Assembly (NCBI GenBank): GCA_016650445.1
Contig: JAENVS010000034.1
Span: 1-64,000, forward strand
Length of the DNA stretch: 64,000 bases
Reading direction: 5' to 3'
DNA from: Frankiaceae bacterium
GTDB lineage: Bacteria; Actinomycetota; Actinomycetes; Mycobacteriales; SCTD01
The notes beneath the pieces are model-generated. The model saw only the letters and a program-made list of their open reading frames with translations, had not been told where the DNA came from and did no database searches. Below, in pieces: positions 25,684 through 34,011 of this stretch; positions within the stretch are counted from its first letter, which is position 1, and each line of letters opens with the position of its first letter. A program made the translations under genes and the position numbers.

Positions 25684-27522
25684 GTGAACCGCAGTTCGGC
25701 CCTGGGCAAGTTCGCACCCCTCGCCGCGATCGCGGTGGTGCAGTTGCTTGTCATCCTGCTCGTCCCCTCCGTGGGACGGAGCGATGGAGCCGGACTGGAC
25801 AGCGCGGCCGGCTTCGGAACCCCCGGCGCGCCGGGCAGCGTCGCTCAGGGCGCGGTCGGCGGCACCACCGGCGGCGCGGCGGGCGCTCCTGGCGCGGTCG
25901 GAGCGGGGACGGGTACCACCGGCGGTGGAGCCGCCGCGGGCACGACCGGGGCGGTCGGCGGCAGCGGGACCGGCGCGGCGGCGGTGCCTCCGGGTGTCTC
26001 GGGTCAGACGGCGGCCGTCGCGGGCAGCACCGCGCACTGCGTCGCCGGCCGCCAGTTCGACCCGGCGATCGACTACTACGCGCCGCCGTGCGTGCAGGGC
26101 GTGCCCGGCGCGGACTTCGCCAACAACGGCGGCACCACCTGGCAGGGCGTCAGCAAGGACACCATCCAGATCGTCCAGTACGTCCCCGACTACGGCGCCG
26201 CGGTCAACACGATCTTGAAGGCGCAGGGGCTGTTCTACGACGCCAACGACGCGACCGTTGTCGACAACGCCTTCGAGAAGTTCCTCAACAAGACCTATCA
26301 GCTGTACGGACGCAAGATCAAGATCGACACCTTCCAGGGCAAGTGCCAGACGGTGCCACCGAACCTGGCGTGCCTCATCCCCGAGATGAACGAGATGGTC
26401 CAGAAGTACAAGCCGTACGCCGTGCTGTTCTCCACCGCCTCGATCTGCTCGAAGTGCTTCGCGGAGCTGGCGCGGCTCAAGGTCATCTCGACCGGGGGGT
26501 CGGGTTTCTCCGATGAGTTCCAACGCGCGAACGCGCCGTACGTCTACGACGTGTCGATGAACTCCAGCCGGATGGCGCTCCAGTTCGCGGATTTCTGGTG
26601 CAAGCAGATGACGAGCAAGCGCAACTCGGGACGCACCGCCGCCTTCGCAGGGACGCAGAACCCTCAGCAGAACTTCCGCAATACCCCGCGTCAGCTCGGT
26701 GTGATCTCCACGAACGACGAAGACAACATGGCGACGGTGAAGAACGTCCTCTACCCGGCGCTCCAGCGCGGCTGCGGTGACAGCACGAACGGCCACGAGT
26801 ACTTCTACGCGCAGGACATCAGCACTGCGCAGGCGCAGTCGCAGGCCGGCACGGCCGCGATGAACACGGCGCAGAACCCGGCGACGAGCGTGCTCTGCCT
26901 GTGCGACCCGGTCGCGCCGCAGTTCGCCTACAGCGCCGCCTCGCAGAACAACTACTGGCCCGAATCGCTCATCGCGAGCAACCAGTCGATGGACTTCGAC
27001 TCGTCCGGCCAGACCTACGTCGACAAGGGAGGCGAGCCGACGCTGGCCTGCCCGAGCCCGACGCGTGGCTGCCCGTTCGACAACGGCATCGGTCTTGGCT
27101 CAGCCAACGCGCAGGTCGCGCCGGACAAGATGGCCGGCGTCAAGATCTTCAAGCAGTACGGCGGCGGAGCAGCGCTCCCGGTCGAGCCACCGACCGCGAA
27201 CATCTTCTGGGAGAACTTCAACCTGCTCGCCAGCCTGATCCAGAACACCGGGCCGTTCCTCACCCCGGCCCGCATGGCGGCGGCGGCGCCGTCCTTGGGT
27301 GCACGTGGCGGTGGGGCGACGGGCTACGCGCTCCGGCAGTTCCTCAAGGACAGCTACGGCTGGACCCTGGATACGCGCGTCATCTACTACAACAAGCACA
27401 AGGTCAGCCCGTACAACACGGTCAGTGGCAAGTACGTCCAGATCGAGGGCAGCCGCTTCGGGCTCGGGCAGTTCCCCATCCTGAAGCAACCACCCGCACC
27501 CCCGGCTGAGGGTCGGACCTGA
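25684..27522 (+). CDS. ABC transporter substrate-binding protein, branched-chain amino-acid type
   Basis: This 612-residue protein starts at GTG 25684 with GGAGG 5 nt upstream. An uncleaved-looking N-terminal helix (residues 9-28) is followed by a long Gly/Ala/Thr-rich low-complexity linker (about 36-112). The periplasmic-binding-fold domain follows (DTIQIVQYVPDYGAAVN ... YGRKIKIDTFQGKCQ ... PYAVLFSTASICSKCF). It fits type 1 binding proteins of Liv-like transporters, but at over 600 residues it is longer than the usual 380-450. Many cysteines in the domain suggest disulfides. The substrate is unknown. The permease gene begins 3 bp downstream, so the operon is tight. Confidence 0.8.
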   Translation: MNRSSALGKFAPLAAIAVVQLLVILLVPSVGRSDGAGLDSAAGFGTPGAPGSVAQGAVGGTTGGAAGAPGAVGAGTGTTGGGAAAGTTGAVGGSGTGAAAVPPGVSGQTAAVAGSTAHCVAGRQFDPAIDYYAPPCVQGVPGADFANNGGTTWQGVSKDTIQIVQYVPDYGAAVNTILKAQGLFYDANDATVVDNAFEKFLNKTYQLYGRKIKIDTFQGKCQTVPPNLACLIPEMNEMVQKYKPYAVLFSTASICSKCFAELARLKVISTGGSGFSDEFQRANAPYVYDVSMNSSRMALQFADFWCKQMTSKRNSGRTAAFAGTQNPQQNFRNTPRQLGVISTNDEDNMATVKNVLYPALQRGCGDSTNGHEYFYAQDISTAQAQSQAGTAAMNTAQNPATSVLCLCDPVAPQFAYSAASQNNYWPESLIASNQSMDFDSSGQTYVDKGGEPTLACPSPTRGCPFDNGIGLGSANAQVAPDKMAGVKIFKQYGGGAALPVEPPTANIFWENFNLLASLIQNTGPFLTPARMAAAAPSLGARGGGATGYALRQFLKDSYGWTLDTRVIYYNKHKVSPYNTVSGKYVQIEGSRFGLGQFPILKQPPAPPAEGRT

Positions 27523-27525
27523 CCC

Positions 27526-29898
27526 GTGCCCATCGCCAGCCCGTACGCGCCCCCGCCACCGGTGCGGCAGGCCGAGCCGCCGCGTGAGCCCGGCCGGCTC
27601 GCCGAGCTGGCCAACACCAACGCGGGTCGGCGTACGACGGCCTTCTTGCGCAGCGGGGCTCGTGGGCCGGTGGCCATCCGCTCCACGGTGTACGGCGGGG
27701 CGTTCCTGCTGTTCATGACCCGTGGCGTCGGCATGTCGGCATCGGACACCGTGAACGGGCTGGCACTCGGAGCGCTCTACGGCATCATCGGCGTCGCGCT
27801 CGTGCTGATCTACCGGACGACGCGGATCATCAACTTCGCGGCCGGTGCGCTCGGCGCGGTCCCCGCGATCACCGCGCTGATGATGGTCACCCAGTCGGGC
27901 GTCAGCTACCTGGTCGCGCTGCCGATCGCCGCGTTTGGCGGCTTCCTCATCGGTGGTCTGACCGACCTGGTCGTGATGCGCCGGTTCTCGAAGTCCCCAC
28001 GGCTCATCCTGACCGTGGTGACCATCGGCGTCGCGCAGAGCTTCGCGGTCCTCGGGGTCTTCATCCCGGTGTGGTTCGGTGCCAACGCCACCCAGGTCCC
28101 CAGGGTGGTCACGCCCTGGGGCGACCTGTCTTACGACAGCTCGCGTGGTCAGCCGATCCTGACCGGCGACCAGATCTTCGCCTTCATCGTTGTCCTCGCC
28201 CTGACCGTCGGCCTGTCGGTCTTCCTCAGGCGGTCGCGGATGGGCATCGCCCTGCGAGCGTCGGCGGAGAACGCCGACCGCGCTGCGCTGCTCGGCATCC
28301 CGGTCAAGCAGGTCAGCACGCTGGCGTGGTCGCTGGCCGGCCTGCTGTCCGGCCTGGCGATCTTCGCGCAGGCGCCGCTCATCGGCGTGCCCGGTGATGC
28401 CACGCTCGGCTTCGACGCGCTCCTCTACGGCCTGGCCGCGGCGGTCGTCGCGCGCATGGACCGGCTGGGCGTCGCCCTCGGGGCGGGCGCGGGGATCGGG
28501 CTCATCATCTTCGCGTCGGTCAGTCGCACCGGGAGCAACAACGTCGCGTCCGCGCTGATGCTCGCCATCATCCTGGTGGCGCTGCTGGCGCAGCGTGGCT
28601 CGATGTCGCGGGCGATGGACACCGGCGTCGCCACCTGGCAGTCCGTGAAGGCCTTCCGGCCGATCCCGACTGAGCTGCGCAACGTGCGCGAGGTCGTCGT
28701 CGCCCGCTACTCGCTCTACGGCGTCCTGCTCGCCGTTGCGCTCCTGACGCCGTTCCTGATCAACAGCACCAAGCTGGCCAAGCTGGAGACGTTGCCGCTG
28801 TTCGGCATCGTCGGTGTCTCGCTCGTCGTGCTGACCGGGTGGGCCGGTCAGATCAGCCTCGGCCAGTTCGCCCTCGTGGGCATGGGCTCTGCGGCAGCGG
28901 GTGGGCTGATCGCCAACCACAACATCGACTTCTTCGTGGCGCTCACGATCGGCATCGCGGCGGGGGCGCTCACCGCCGTGGTCGTCGGCCTTCCCGCCGT
29001 ACGGATCCAGGGGTTGTACCTCGCGGTCACGACCCTGGCGTTCGGGTACGCCGTGCAGAACTACATCCTCAACACCAACTACTGGATCGGCGAGCACCTG
29101 CTGCCGCGCGGGCAGGCAGCCAACATCCTGCGGCCCGTCGTCTACGGGCGCATCAGACTCGAGGACCAGCGCAACTTCTACTTCTGCGGCTTGGTCTTCT
29201 TCTTCCTCTCGGTGCTCGCGGCACTGGCGTTCCGCCGCAACCACAGCGGGCGGGTGCTCATCGGCATGCGCGACAACCAGCGCGCGACGTCGTCGTACTC
29301 CGTCAACCCGGTCCGCACGAAGCTCGCCGCCTTCGCGGTGTCGGGTGCCTTCGCCGGCCTCGCCGGGGTGCTGTTCGCCTACCAGCAGCACAACGTCATC
29401 CCGCAGACGTACAGCGTGCTCAACTCGATCACGATCTTCCTTGCCGCCTGCATCGGCGGCTTGACCTCGGTGTGGGCAGCCGCACTCGGCGTCGTCGGCT
29501 TCCAGGCGTTCGTCCTGTTCTTCCCCGACCTCTACCAGCCGCTGCTGACGGATCACTCGACCATCAGCTCGGTCATCCCGCTGCTGCTCACCGGGCCACT
29601 GCTCATCCTGAACCTCTACTTCAACCCGGGTGGTCTCGCCGAGCAGGGGTTCGCGATTCGCGACAAGTTCCTGCGCCGGATCGCGAACAAGCACGGGATT
29701 CACGTCCCGTCGCTGGTGGCGGATCGCCTGTTGGAGGAGGAGCAGCAGCGCACGATCGTGCAGCACGCCGAGGAGGCGGCGGAGCACGTCGAGGAGCCCG
29801 CGCCGTACACCTGCCCTGCCTGTGACGCGGCGCTTACGCTCGAGGAGCTGCAGACTCACGAGCACCTGCTGGGACGTACACCGGAGGTGGCCCGATGA
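27526..29898 (+). CDS. Fused LivH-LivM-type permease with a C-terminal C2H2-like tail
   Basis: The 790-residue protein joins both Liv-type membrane subunits. Residues about 70-360 resemble LivH (NGLALGALYGIIGVALVLIY ... RIINFAAGALG), and about 380-735 resemble LivM (FGIVGVSLVVLTGWAGQISL ... FAVSGAFAGLAGVLFAYQQH). Both subunits are normally separate genes of about 300 residues. A soluble tail (about 740-790) contains Cys763, Cys766, His778 and His780 (C-x2-C-x11-H-x-H), a zinc-binding-like arrangement not expected on a permease. The GTG start is 3 bp after the binding-protein stop. The stop overlaps the ATPase ATG (ATGA). Confidence 0.85.
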   Translation: MPIASPYAPPPPVRQAEPPREPGRLAELANTNAGRRTTAFLRSGARGPVAIRSTVYGGAFLLFMTRGVGMSASDTVNGLALGALYGIIGVALVLIYRTTRIINFAAGALGAVPAITALMMVTQSGVSYLVALPIAAFGGFLIGGLTDLVVMRRFSKSPRLILTVVTIGVAQSFAVLGVFIPVWFGANATQVPRVVTPWGDLSYDSSRGQPILTGDQIFAFIVVLALTVGLSVFLRRSRMGIALRASAENADRAALLGIPVKQVSTLAWSLAGLLSGLAIFAQAPLIGVPGDATLGFDALLYGLAAAVVARMDRLGVALGAGAGIGLIIFASVSRTGSNNVASALMLAIILVALLAQRGSMSRAMDTGVATWQSVKAFRPIPTELRNVREVVVARYSLYGVLLAVALLTPFLINSTKLAKLETLPLFGIVGVSLVVLTGWAGQISLGQFALVGMGSAAAGGLIANHNIDFFVALTIGIAAGALTAVVVGLPAVRIQGLYLAVTTLAFGYAVQNYILNTNYWIGEHLLPRGQAANILRPVVYGRIRLEDQRNFYFCGLVFFFLSVLAALAFRRNHSGRVLIGMRDNQRATSSYSVNPVRTKLAAFAVSGAFAGLAGVLFAYQQHNVIPQTYSVLNSITIFLAACIGGLTSVWAAALGVVGFQAFVLFFPDLYQPLLTDHSTISSVIPLLLTGPLLILNLYFNPGGLAEQGFAIRDKFLRRIANKHGIHVPSLVADRLLEEEQQRTIVQHAEEAAEHVEEPAPYTCPACDAALTLEELQTHEHLLGRTPEVAR

Positions 29899-31544
29899 GG
29901 TTCGGTCGCAGGGCGACGCAGCTGCCGGCTGAGCCCGGCGCGTACGACGGTGCGTTGCTGAGCTGCACCGGTGTCGATGTCGCCTACGACAAGGTGCAGA
30001 TCCTGTTCGGCGTCGACCTCGACGTCGAGGAGGGCGAGATCGTCGCTCTGCTCGGGACCAACGGCGCCGGCAAGTCGACGCTGCTCAAGGCGGTGTCGGG
30101 GCTCGTCGATCCCACCGCCGGTCGGATCCTGTTCGGCGGTGTGGACATCACGCATGCCGACGCCGCGACGACGGCCAAGATGGGCATCATCCAGGTGCCG
30201 GGCGGCAAGGCGGTCTTCCCGACCTTGACCGTGGCGGAGCACTTCAAGGCCGGCTGCTGGCTGTTCACGGCCGAGGACCCGGCCGAGGTGACGACCCGCA
30301 CCGAGCTGGTCCTCGACATGTTCCCGCGGCTGCGCGAGCGCTGGGACCAGATGGCCGGCAACCTGTCCGGTGGCGAGCAGCAGCAGCTCGCGCTGAGCAT
30401 GGCCTTCGTCGCCAAGCCGCGGCTGCTCATCATCGACGAGCTGTCTCTCGGGCTGGCGCCGGCGATCGTCGCGCAGCTGCTCGACATCGTCCGCCAGATC
30501 CACGCCGACGGGGCGACGGTGATCCTCGTCGAGCAGTCGGTCAACGTCGCGCTGACGATCGCGACCCGCGCCTACTTCATGGAGAAGGGAGAGGTGCGGT
30601 TCTCCGGGCCGACCGAGGAGCTGCTCGGGCGCGACGACATCCTGCGGTCGGTCTTCCTGCAGGGTGCGTCCGACGGCATGGGCGAGTCGACGGCGATCGC
30701 GACGACCGAGGAACGCGACGCGCCGGTGGTCTTCGACACCCCGGTGCTCGAGGTGTCGGGCCTGACGCGGCGGTTCGGCGGCATCACGGCCGTGCGCAAC
30801 GTCGGCTTCACCTTGTACGAGGGGCAGATCCTGGGCTTGATCGGGCCGAACGGTGCGGGTAAGACCACGATCTTCGACCTGATCTCCGGGCACCTGCCGA
30901 GCGACGGCGGGCGGATCGTGCTGCAGGGGATCGACGTCACCGACTGGCCGGCCGACCGCCGGGCCGGGATCGGTCTGGGGCGCTCGTTCCAGGACGCCCG
31001 CATCTTCCCGTCGCTCACGGTCGCCGAGAACATCGCGCTCGGCCTCGAGCGGCACATCGACGTGCGCGACCACGTGTCCGCGCTGTTCGCCACGCCGGCG
31101 ATGCGCGAGTCCGAGGCCGACGTCGCCTACACCGTCGACGACCTCATCGAGCTGATGGCACTGCAGGCCTACCGCGACAAGTTCGTCTCGGAGCTGTCGA
31201 CCGGCTCGCGACGCATCGTCGACCTGGCGATGTCGATCGCACATGACCCGTCCGTGCTGCTGCTCGACGAGCCGTCGAGTGGCATCGCGCAGCGCGAGAC
31301 CGAGGCGCTCGGTCCGCTGCTGCAGCGGATCCGGACGGAGACCGGGTGCGCGATGCTCGTCATCGAGCACGACATGCCGCTCATCACCGCGCTGTCGGAC
31401 GAGATCCTCGCCCTCGACCTGGGCTCGGTCGTGCTGCAGGGCACCCCCGACGAGGTGATGACCGACCCGCGGGTCGTCGCGTCGTACCTCGGTGGCGACA
31501 TCTCCACCATCGAGCGGTCCGGAGTGAAGGCAGGTGTGAGATGA
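29895..31544 (+). CDS. Fused LivF-LivG-type ATP-binding protein
   Basis: The 549-residue protein contains two ABC ATPase domains. The first is LivF-like (Walker A GTNGAGKST at about 54-62, signature LSGGEQQQLALSMA, Walker B LLIIDELSLGLAP). The second is LivG-like (Walker A GPNGAGKTT from about 317, Q-loop SFQDARIFPSLTV, Walker B VLLLDEPSSGIA). The second signature reads LSTGSRRIVDLAM, so the usual second Gly and following Gln are changed. The two ATP sites may not be equivalent. It overlaps the permease by 4 bp and the next secreted protein gene by 4 bp, giving a tight four-gene operon. Confidence 0.87.
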   Translation: MRFGRRATQLPAEPGAYDGALLSCTGVDVAYDKVQILFGVDLDVEEGEIVALLGTNGAGKSTLLKAVSGLVDPTAGRILFGGVDITHADAATTAKMGIIQVPGGKAVFPTLTVAEHFKAGCWLFTAEDPAEVTTRTELVLDMFPRLRERWDQMAGNLSGGEQQQLALSMAFVAKPRLLIIDELSLGLAPAIVAQLLDIVRQIHADGATVILVEQSVNVALTIATRAYFMEKGEVRFSGPTEELLGRDDILRSVFLQGASDGMGESTAIATTEERDAPVVFDTPVLEVSGLTRRFGGITAVRNVGFTLYEGQILGLIGPNGAGKTTIFDLISGHLPSDGGRIVLQGIDVTDWPADRRAGIGLGRSFQDARIFPSLTVAENIALGLERHIDVRDHVSALFATPAMRESEADVAYTVDDLIELMALQAYRDKFVSELSTGSRRIVDLAMSIAHDPSVLLLDEPSSGIAQRETEALGPLLQRIRTETGCAMLVIEHDMPLITALSDEILALDLGSVVLQGTPDEVMTDPRVVASYLGGDISTIERSGVKAGVR

Positions 31545-32521
31545 GGCGACGTCAGTGGGTGGCTGCGGCGACGGCGTTGGCCCCGCTGCTGCTGGGGGCA
31601 GCGCCCGCGTGGGCCGACGCGCCGTCGCGCACCGGCTGGTGGAACGTCATCAGCGCGGGCGGCATGGCACTGCCGCTGCCGACGACCGCTGCCGACGACC
31701 TGCACGTGTCGCAGGGACCCAGCGGACCCGCGGCGTTCTCGGCAGTTGCCTACGACCTGTTCGGTCAGGCGGTCTCCGGCGCGACCCTGCAGCTCAAGAT
31801 CACGCCCAACAGCACGGTCGGCACGGTCGCGGTCCTCGCCTGTCCGACGAAGGACGCGTCCTGGAAGGCGGGCGGCAACCAGCCGTACGACGCGGCGCCC
31901 GAGTACGACTGCGTCAACGGCGAGCCGGGCATGGTGGCGGCCGACGGGAGCGGCATCACGTTCTTCCTCGACGCCCCGACCGGCGCCACCGGATACAGCC
32001 TCGCGATCGTGCCGGCTGCGGATGCCACTGCGTTCAGCGTCGACATCATCAAGCCGGACGCCGCGTCGCTGGTCGTGCAGCTCGCCGAGGCTGCGGTGGA
32101 GCCGGGCCCGGTCGCGGCTCCTGTCGCGGCGCCGCCCGCGACGACGACGGGTGCCGGCTCGGCGCCGCTGGGTACCGGCACTGCCCCCCTTGCGCCGACA
32201 GCGGCACTGCAGGCACCGGCCGTCGCCGTACCCGCCGTACCTGCTCCGCAGGCGGCACCCGCGCCGGCCGCCCTGGCTGCCGCGTCGTCGCGCCCGATCG
32301 AGCCGGTGAGCAACCGCGAGCGGTACATCGCCGGCTCGATGCTCGCCCTGCTGTCCGGGCTCATCGTCTGGCTGGCGCAGCAGCCGTCGCCGCAGCCCCG
32401 GCTGCTCGGCGGGATGGCGCGCAAGGCGGGGCCCGTCGCCGTACCCGTCGTCGACCCGAACCCGCGCGGCATCGGTCGCTTCGCGACGTTGCGCACCGCA
32501 CCCGCACGGCCGCTCGTCTGA
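31541..32521 (+). CDS. Secreted, membrane-anchored accessory protein of the ABC operon
   Basis: This 326-residue protein has a signal peptide (VAAATALAPLLLGAAPAWA), a beta-rich domain (about residues 25-190), and a Pro/Ala/Thr linker (about 190-255). A membrane helix follows (RYIAGSMLALLSGLIVWLA) and a short cytoplasmic Arg/Pro tail. The ATG overlaps the ATPase stop (ATGA), so it belongs to the transporter operon. The family is not recognised. It could help present substrate at the cell surface, which is inference from context. Its tail lacks LPxTG. Confidence 0.65.
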   Translation: MRRRQWVAAATALAPLLLGAAPAWADAPSRTGWWNVISAGGMALPLPTTAADDLHVSQGPSGPAAFSAVAYDLFGQAVSGATLQLKITPNSTVGTVAVLACPTKDASWKAGGNQPYDAAPEYDCVNGEPGMVAADGSGITFFLDAPTGATGYSLAIVPAADATAFSVDIIKPDAASLVVQLAEAAVEPGPVAAPVAAPPATTTGAGSAPLGTGTAPLAPTAALQAPAVAVPAVPAPQAAPAPAALAAASSRPIEPVSNRERYIAGSMLALLSGLIVWLAQQPSPQPRLLGGMARKAGPVAVPVVDPNPRGIGRFATLRTAPARPLV

Positions 32522-32541
32522 GTGCCGGTGCCGACAGCGCC

Positions 32542-32547
32542 TAGCGT
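32542..32547 (+). promoter_or_regulatory. -10 element (TAGCGT) of the UbiA-family gene, leaderless type
   Basis: TAGCGT is 6 nt before the ATG at 32554, with no Shine-Dalgarno sequence between. A start of transcription at the ATG is inferred. Confidence 0.4.
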
Positions 32548-32553
32548 TGGATC

Positions 32554-33591
32554 ATGAGCGACACGAGGTATCTGGCAGCACCAGGCACCGGACGTCGCGT
32601 GGCGTGGGCCTATGCGCTGCGCACGACGAACCCGCCGCCCGGTGTCGAGCCGGACGCGATCACCCGCTGGCTGGTGGTGACGCGCGCCGCGGTGCTTCCG
32701 ATGACGGTGTTCGCGGGGCTGGTGGCGGGGCTGCTCGCCGTCCGCGCCGACGGCTTCTCCTGGCTCGACTTCCTGCTGGCGCTGCTCGGCATCACGGTCG
32801 CCCACACCGCCAACAACCTGATGAACGACCTGGCGGACACGCAGGTCGGCACCGACACGGCGGCGTACCCGCGGGCCCTCTACGCGCCGCACCCGATCTT
32901 GTCCGGGCTCGTCACGAAGAAGCAGCTCGTCACGGCCGTGCTGCTGTGCCAGGTCGTCGACCTCGCCATCATGCTGGTGCTCTGGGAGCGCCGCGGCTGG
33001 CCGGTGGTCGCGTTCGCTCTCGCCGGGTTGTTCCTGTCCTACGCCTACACCGCGCCGCCGCTGCGGCTGAAGAAGATCGGTCTCGGCGAGCCCGATGTCT
33101 TCCTGACATGGGGACCGCTGATGGTCGCCGGCACGTACTACTCGGCCGTCGGCAACCTGCCGTGGCAGGTGTGGGTAGCGAGCGTGCCCTACGGCCTGCT
33201 CTGCACGACGGTGCTCATGGGCAAGCACATCGACAAGATCCCGTACGACGCCCCTGCGGGGACGCGCACGCTGCCGGTGCTGCTGGGCGAGGCGCGCGCA
33301 CGCGTCGTGACGAAGGTGCTGCTCCTAGGCTTCTACGTGACCACGCTCGCCGCCGTCGCGGTCGGTGCGCTGCCGTGGCCGGTCGTGGCTGTGCTGGCCG
33401 CGGCTCCGGTGCTGATCAAGGCCCTCGGCTCGCTGTCACGGCCTCGTCCGGATGAGCCCCCGGCGGGGTTCCCGGTCTGGCCGCTGTGGTTCGCCGCGAT
33501 CTGCTTCGTGCACACCCGGCGCGCGGGCGCGCTTCTCGTGCTGGGCCTCGCGGTCGCCGCGGTGTTCGAGCTGGGTCTCCCTCTAGGCTGA
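32554..33591 (+). CDS. UbiA-family prenyltransferase
   Basis: This 345-residue protein has eight or so membrane helices. It carries the two Asp-rich prenyl-diphosphate motifs of the UbiA family: NNLMNDLADTQVGTD (about 89-103) and DKIPYDAPAGTRTLPVLLG (about 228-246). The second, with GTRTLPVLLG, resembles the MenA type. It may prenylate an aromatic ring for a quinone or related lipid, but no other menaquinone gene is nearby, so the acceptor is open. It lies 32 bp after the ABC operon with its own leaderless-type promoter. Confidence 0.82.
   Translation: MSDTRYLAAPGTGRRVAWAYALRTTNPPPGVEPDAITRWLVVTRAAVLPMTVFAGLVAGLLAVRADGFSWLDFLLALLGITVAHTANNLMNDLADTQVGTDTAAYPRALYAPHPILSGLVTKKQLVTAVLLCQVVDLAIMLVLWERRGWPVVAFALAGLFLSYAYTAPPLRLKKIGLGEPDVFLTWGPLMVAGTYYSAVGNLPWQVWVASVPYGLLCTTVLMGKHIDKIPYDAPAGTRTLPVLLGEARARVVTKVLLLGFYVTTLAAVAVGALPWPVVAVLAAAPVLIKALGSLSRPRPDEPPAGFPVWPLWFAAICFVHTRRAGALLVLGLAVAAVFELGLPLG
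33584..33589 (+). promoter_or_regulatory. -10 element (TAGGCT) of the 33596 gene
   Basis: TAGGCT overlaps the last codons of the UbiA-family gene and ends 6 nt before the ATG at 33596. It matches the leaderless spacing seen at folD and elsewhere in the window. Confidence 0.4.
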
Positions 33592-33595
33592 CGCC

Positions 33596-33919
33596 ATGGT
33601 CGGTCTGATCGTGTCGACGGTGACGTTCACCGTCATCGTCGTGCTTGTCCTCGCCGTGCTGGTCGCGCTGACGGTCGGGCCGGTGTTCATCGCGCTGCAG
33701 ATGGCGTACACCCGTCGGTTCTCGACGGGACGATGGGCTGCGTTCTCTTGTGTCGCCGTGGTCGTCGGGCTGGGACTTGCGTACCTGGTGCACAAGCGCG
33801 ATGTGCCCGGCTTCGTGGCCGTGATCCCGCTGTTCCTGACTTGGGCAGGCCCGGCGGCGCTGTGGTTGCTCGAGGAGGGGCAGACCCGCGTCGGCGGCCG
33901 CGCCGGCGTGCACGAGTAG
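33596..33919 (+). CDS. Small three-helix membrane protein, unknown function
   Basis: This 107-residue protein has membrane segments at about 4-36, 46-66 and 72-92, with a positively charged loop (YTRRFSTGR) between the first two. It ends in a soluble tail (EEGQTRVGGRAGVHE). No family is recognised. It follows the UbiA-family gene by 4 bp and could be cotranscribed, although it also has its own -10 element. Confidence 0.6.
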   Translation: MVGLIVSTVTFTVIVVLVLAVLVALTVGPVFIALQMAYTRRFSTGRWAAFSCVAVVVGLGLAYLVHKRDVPGFVAVIPLFLTWAGPAALWLLEEGQTRVGGRAGVHE

Positions 33920-33998
33920 TACTTCGGCCGACTTCTCCCCAGACTCAAAGTCCTTTCCACATAAGGGTTTCGCCTGTCCTTCTGTCGGAGGGCGCGGC

Positions 33999-34004
33999 TA
34001 GGTT
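33999..34004 (+). promoter_or_regulatory. -10 element (TAGGTT) of the DUF222/HNH gene
   Basis: TAGGTT ends 7 nt before the ATG at 34012, with no Shine-Dalgarno sequence, consistent with leaderless expression. Confidence 0.4.
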
Positions 34005-34011
34005 CGTTGTC

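Noticed and set aside
27100-29865. Very long open frame of about 920 residues antisense to the fused permease
   Set aside because: Its composition (Arg/Asp/Glu/Gln-rich, no domains) is that of a reverse-strand shadow of a GC-rich membrane protein gene. The plus-strand frame has clear LivH/LivM motifs.
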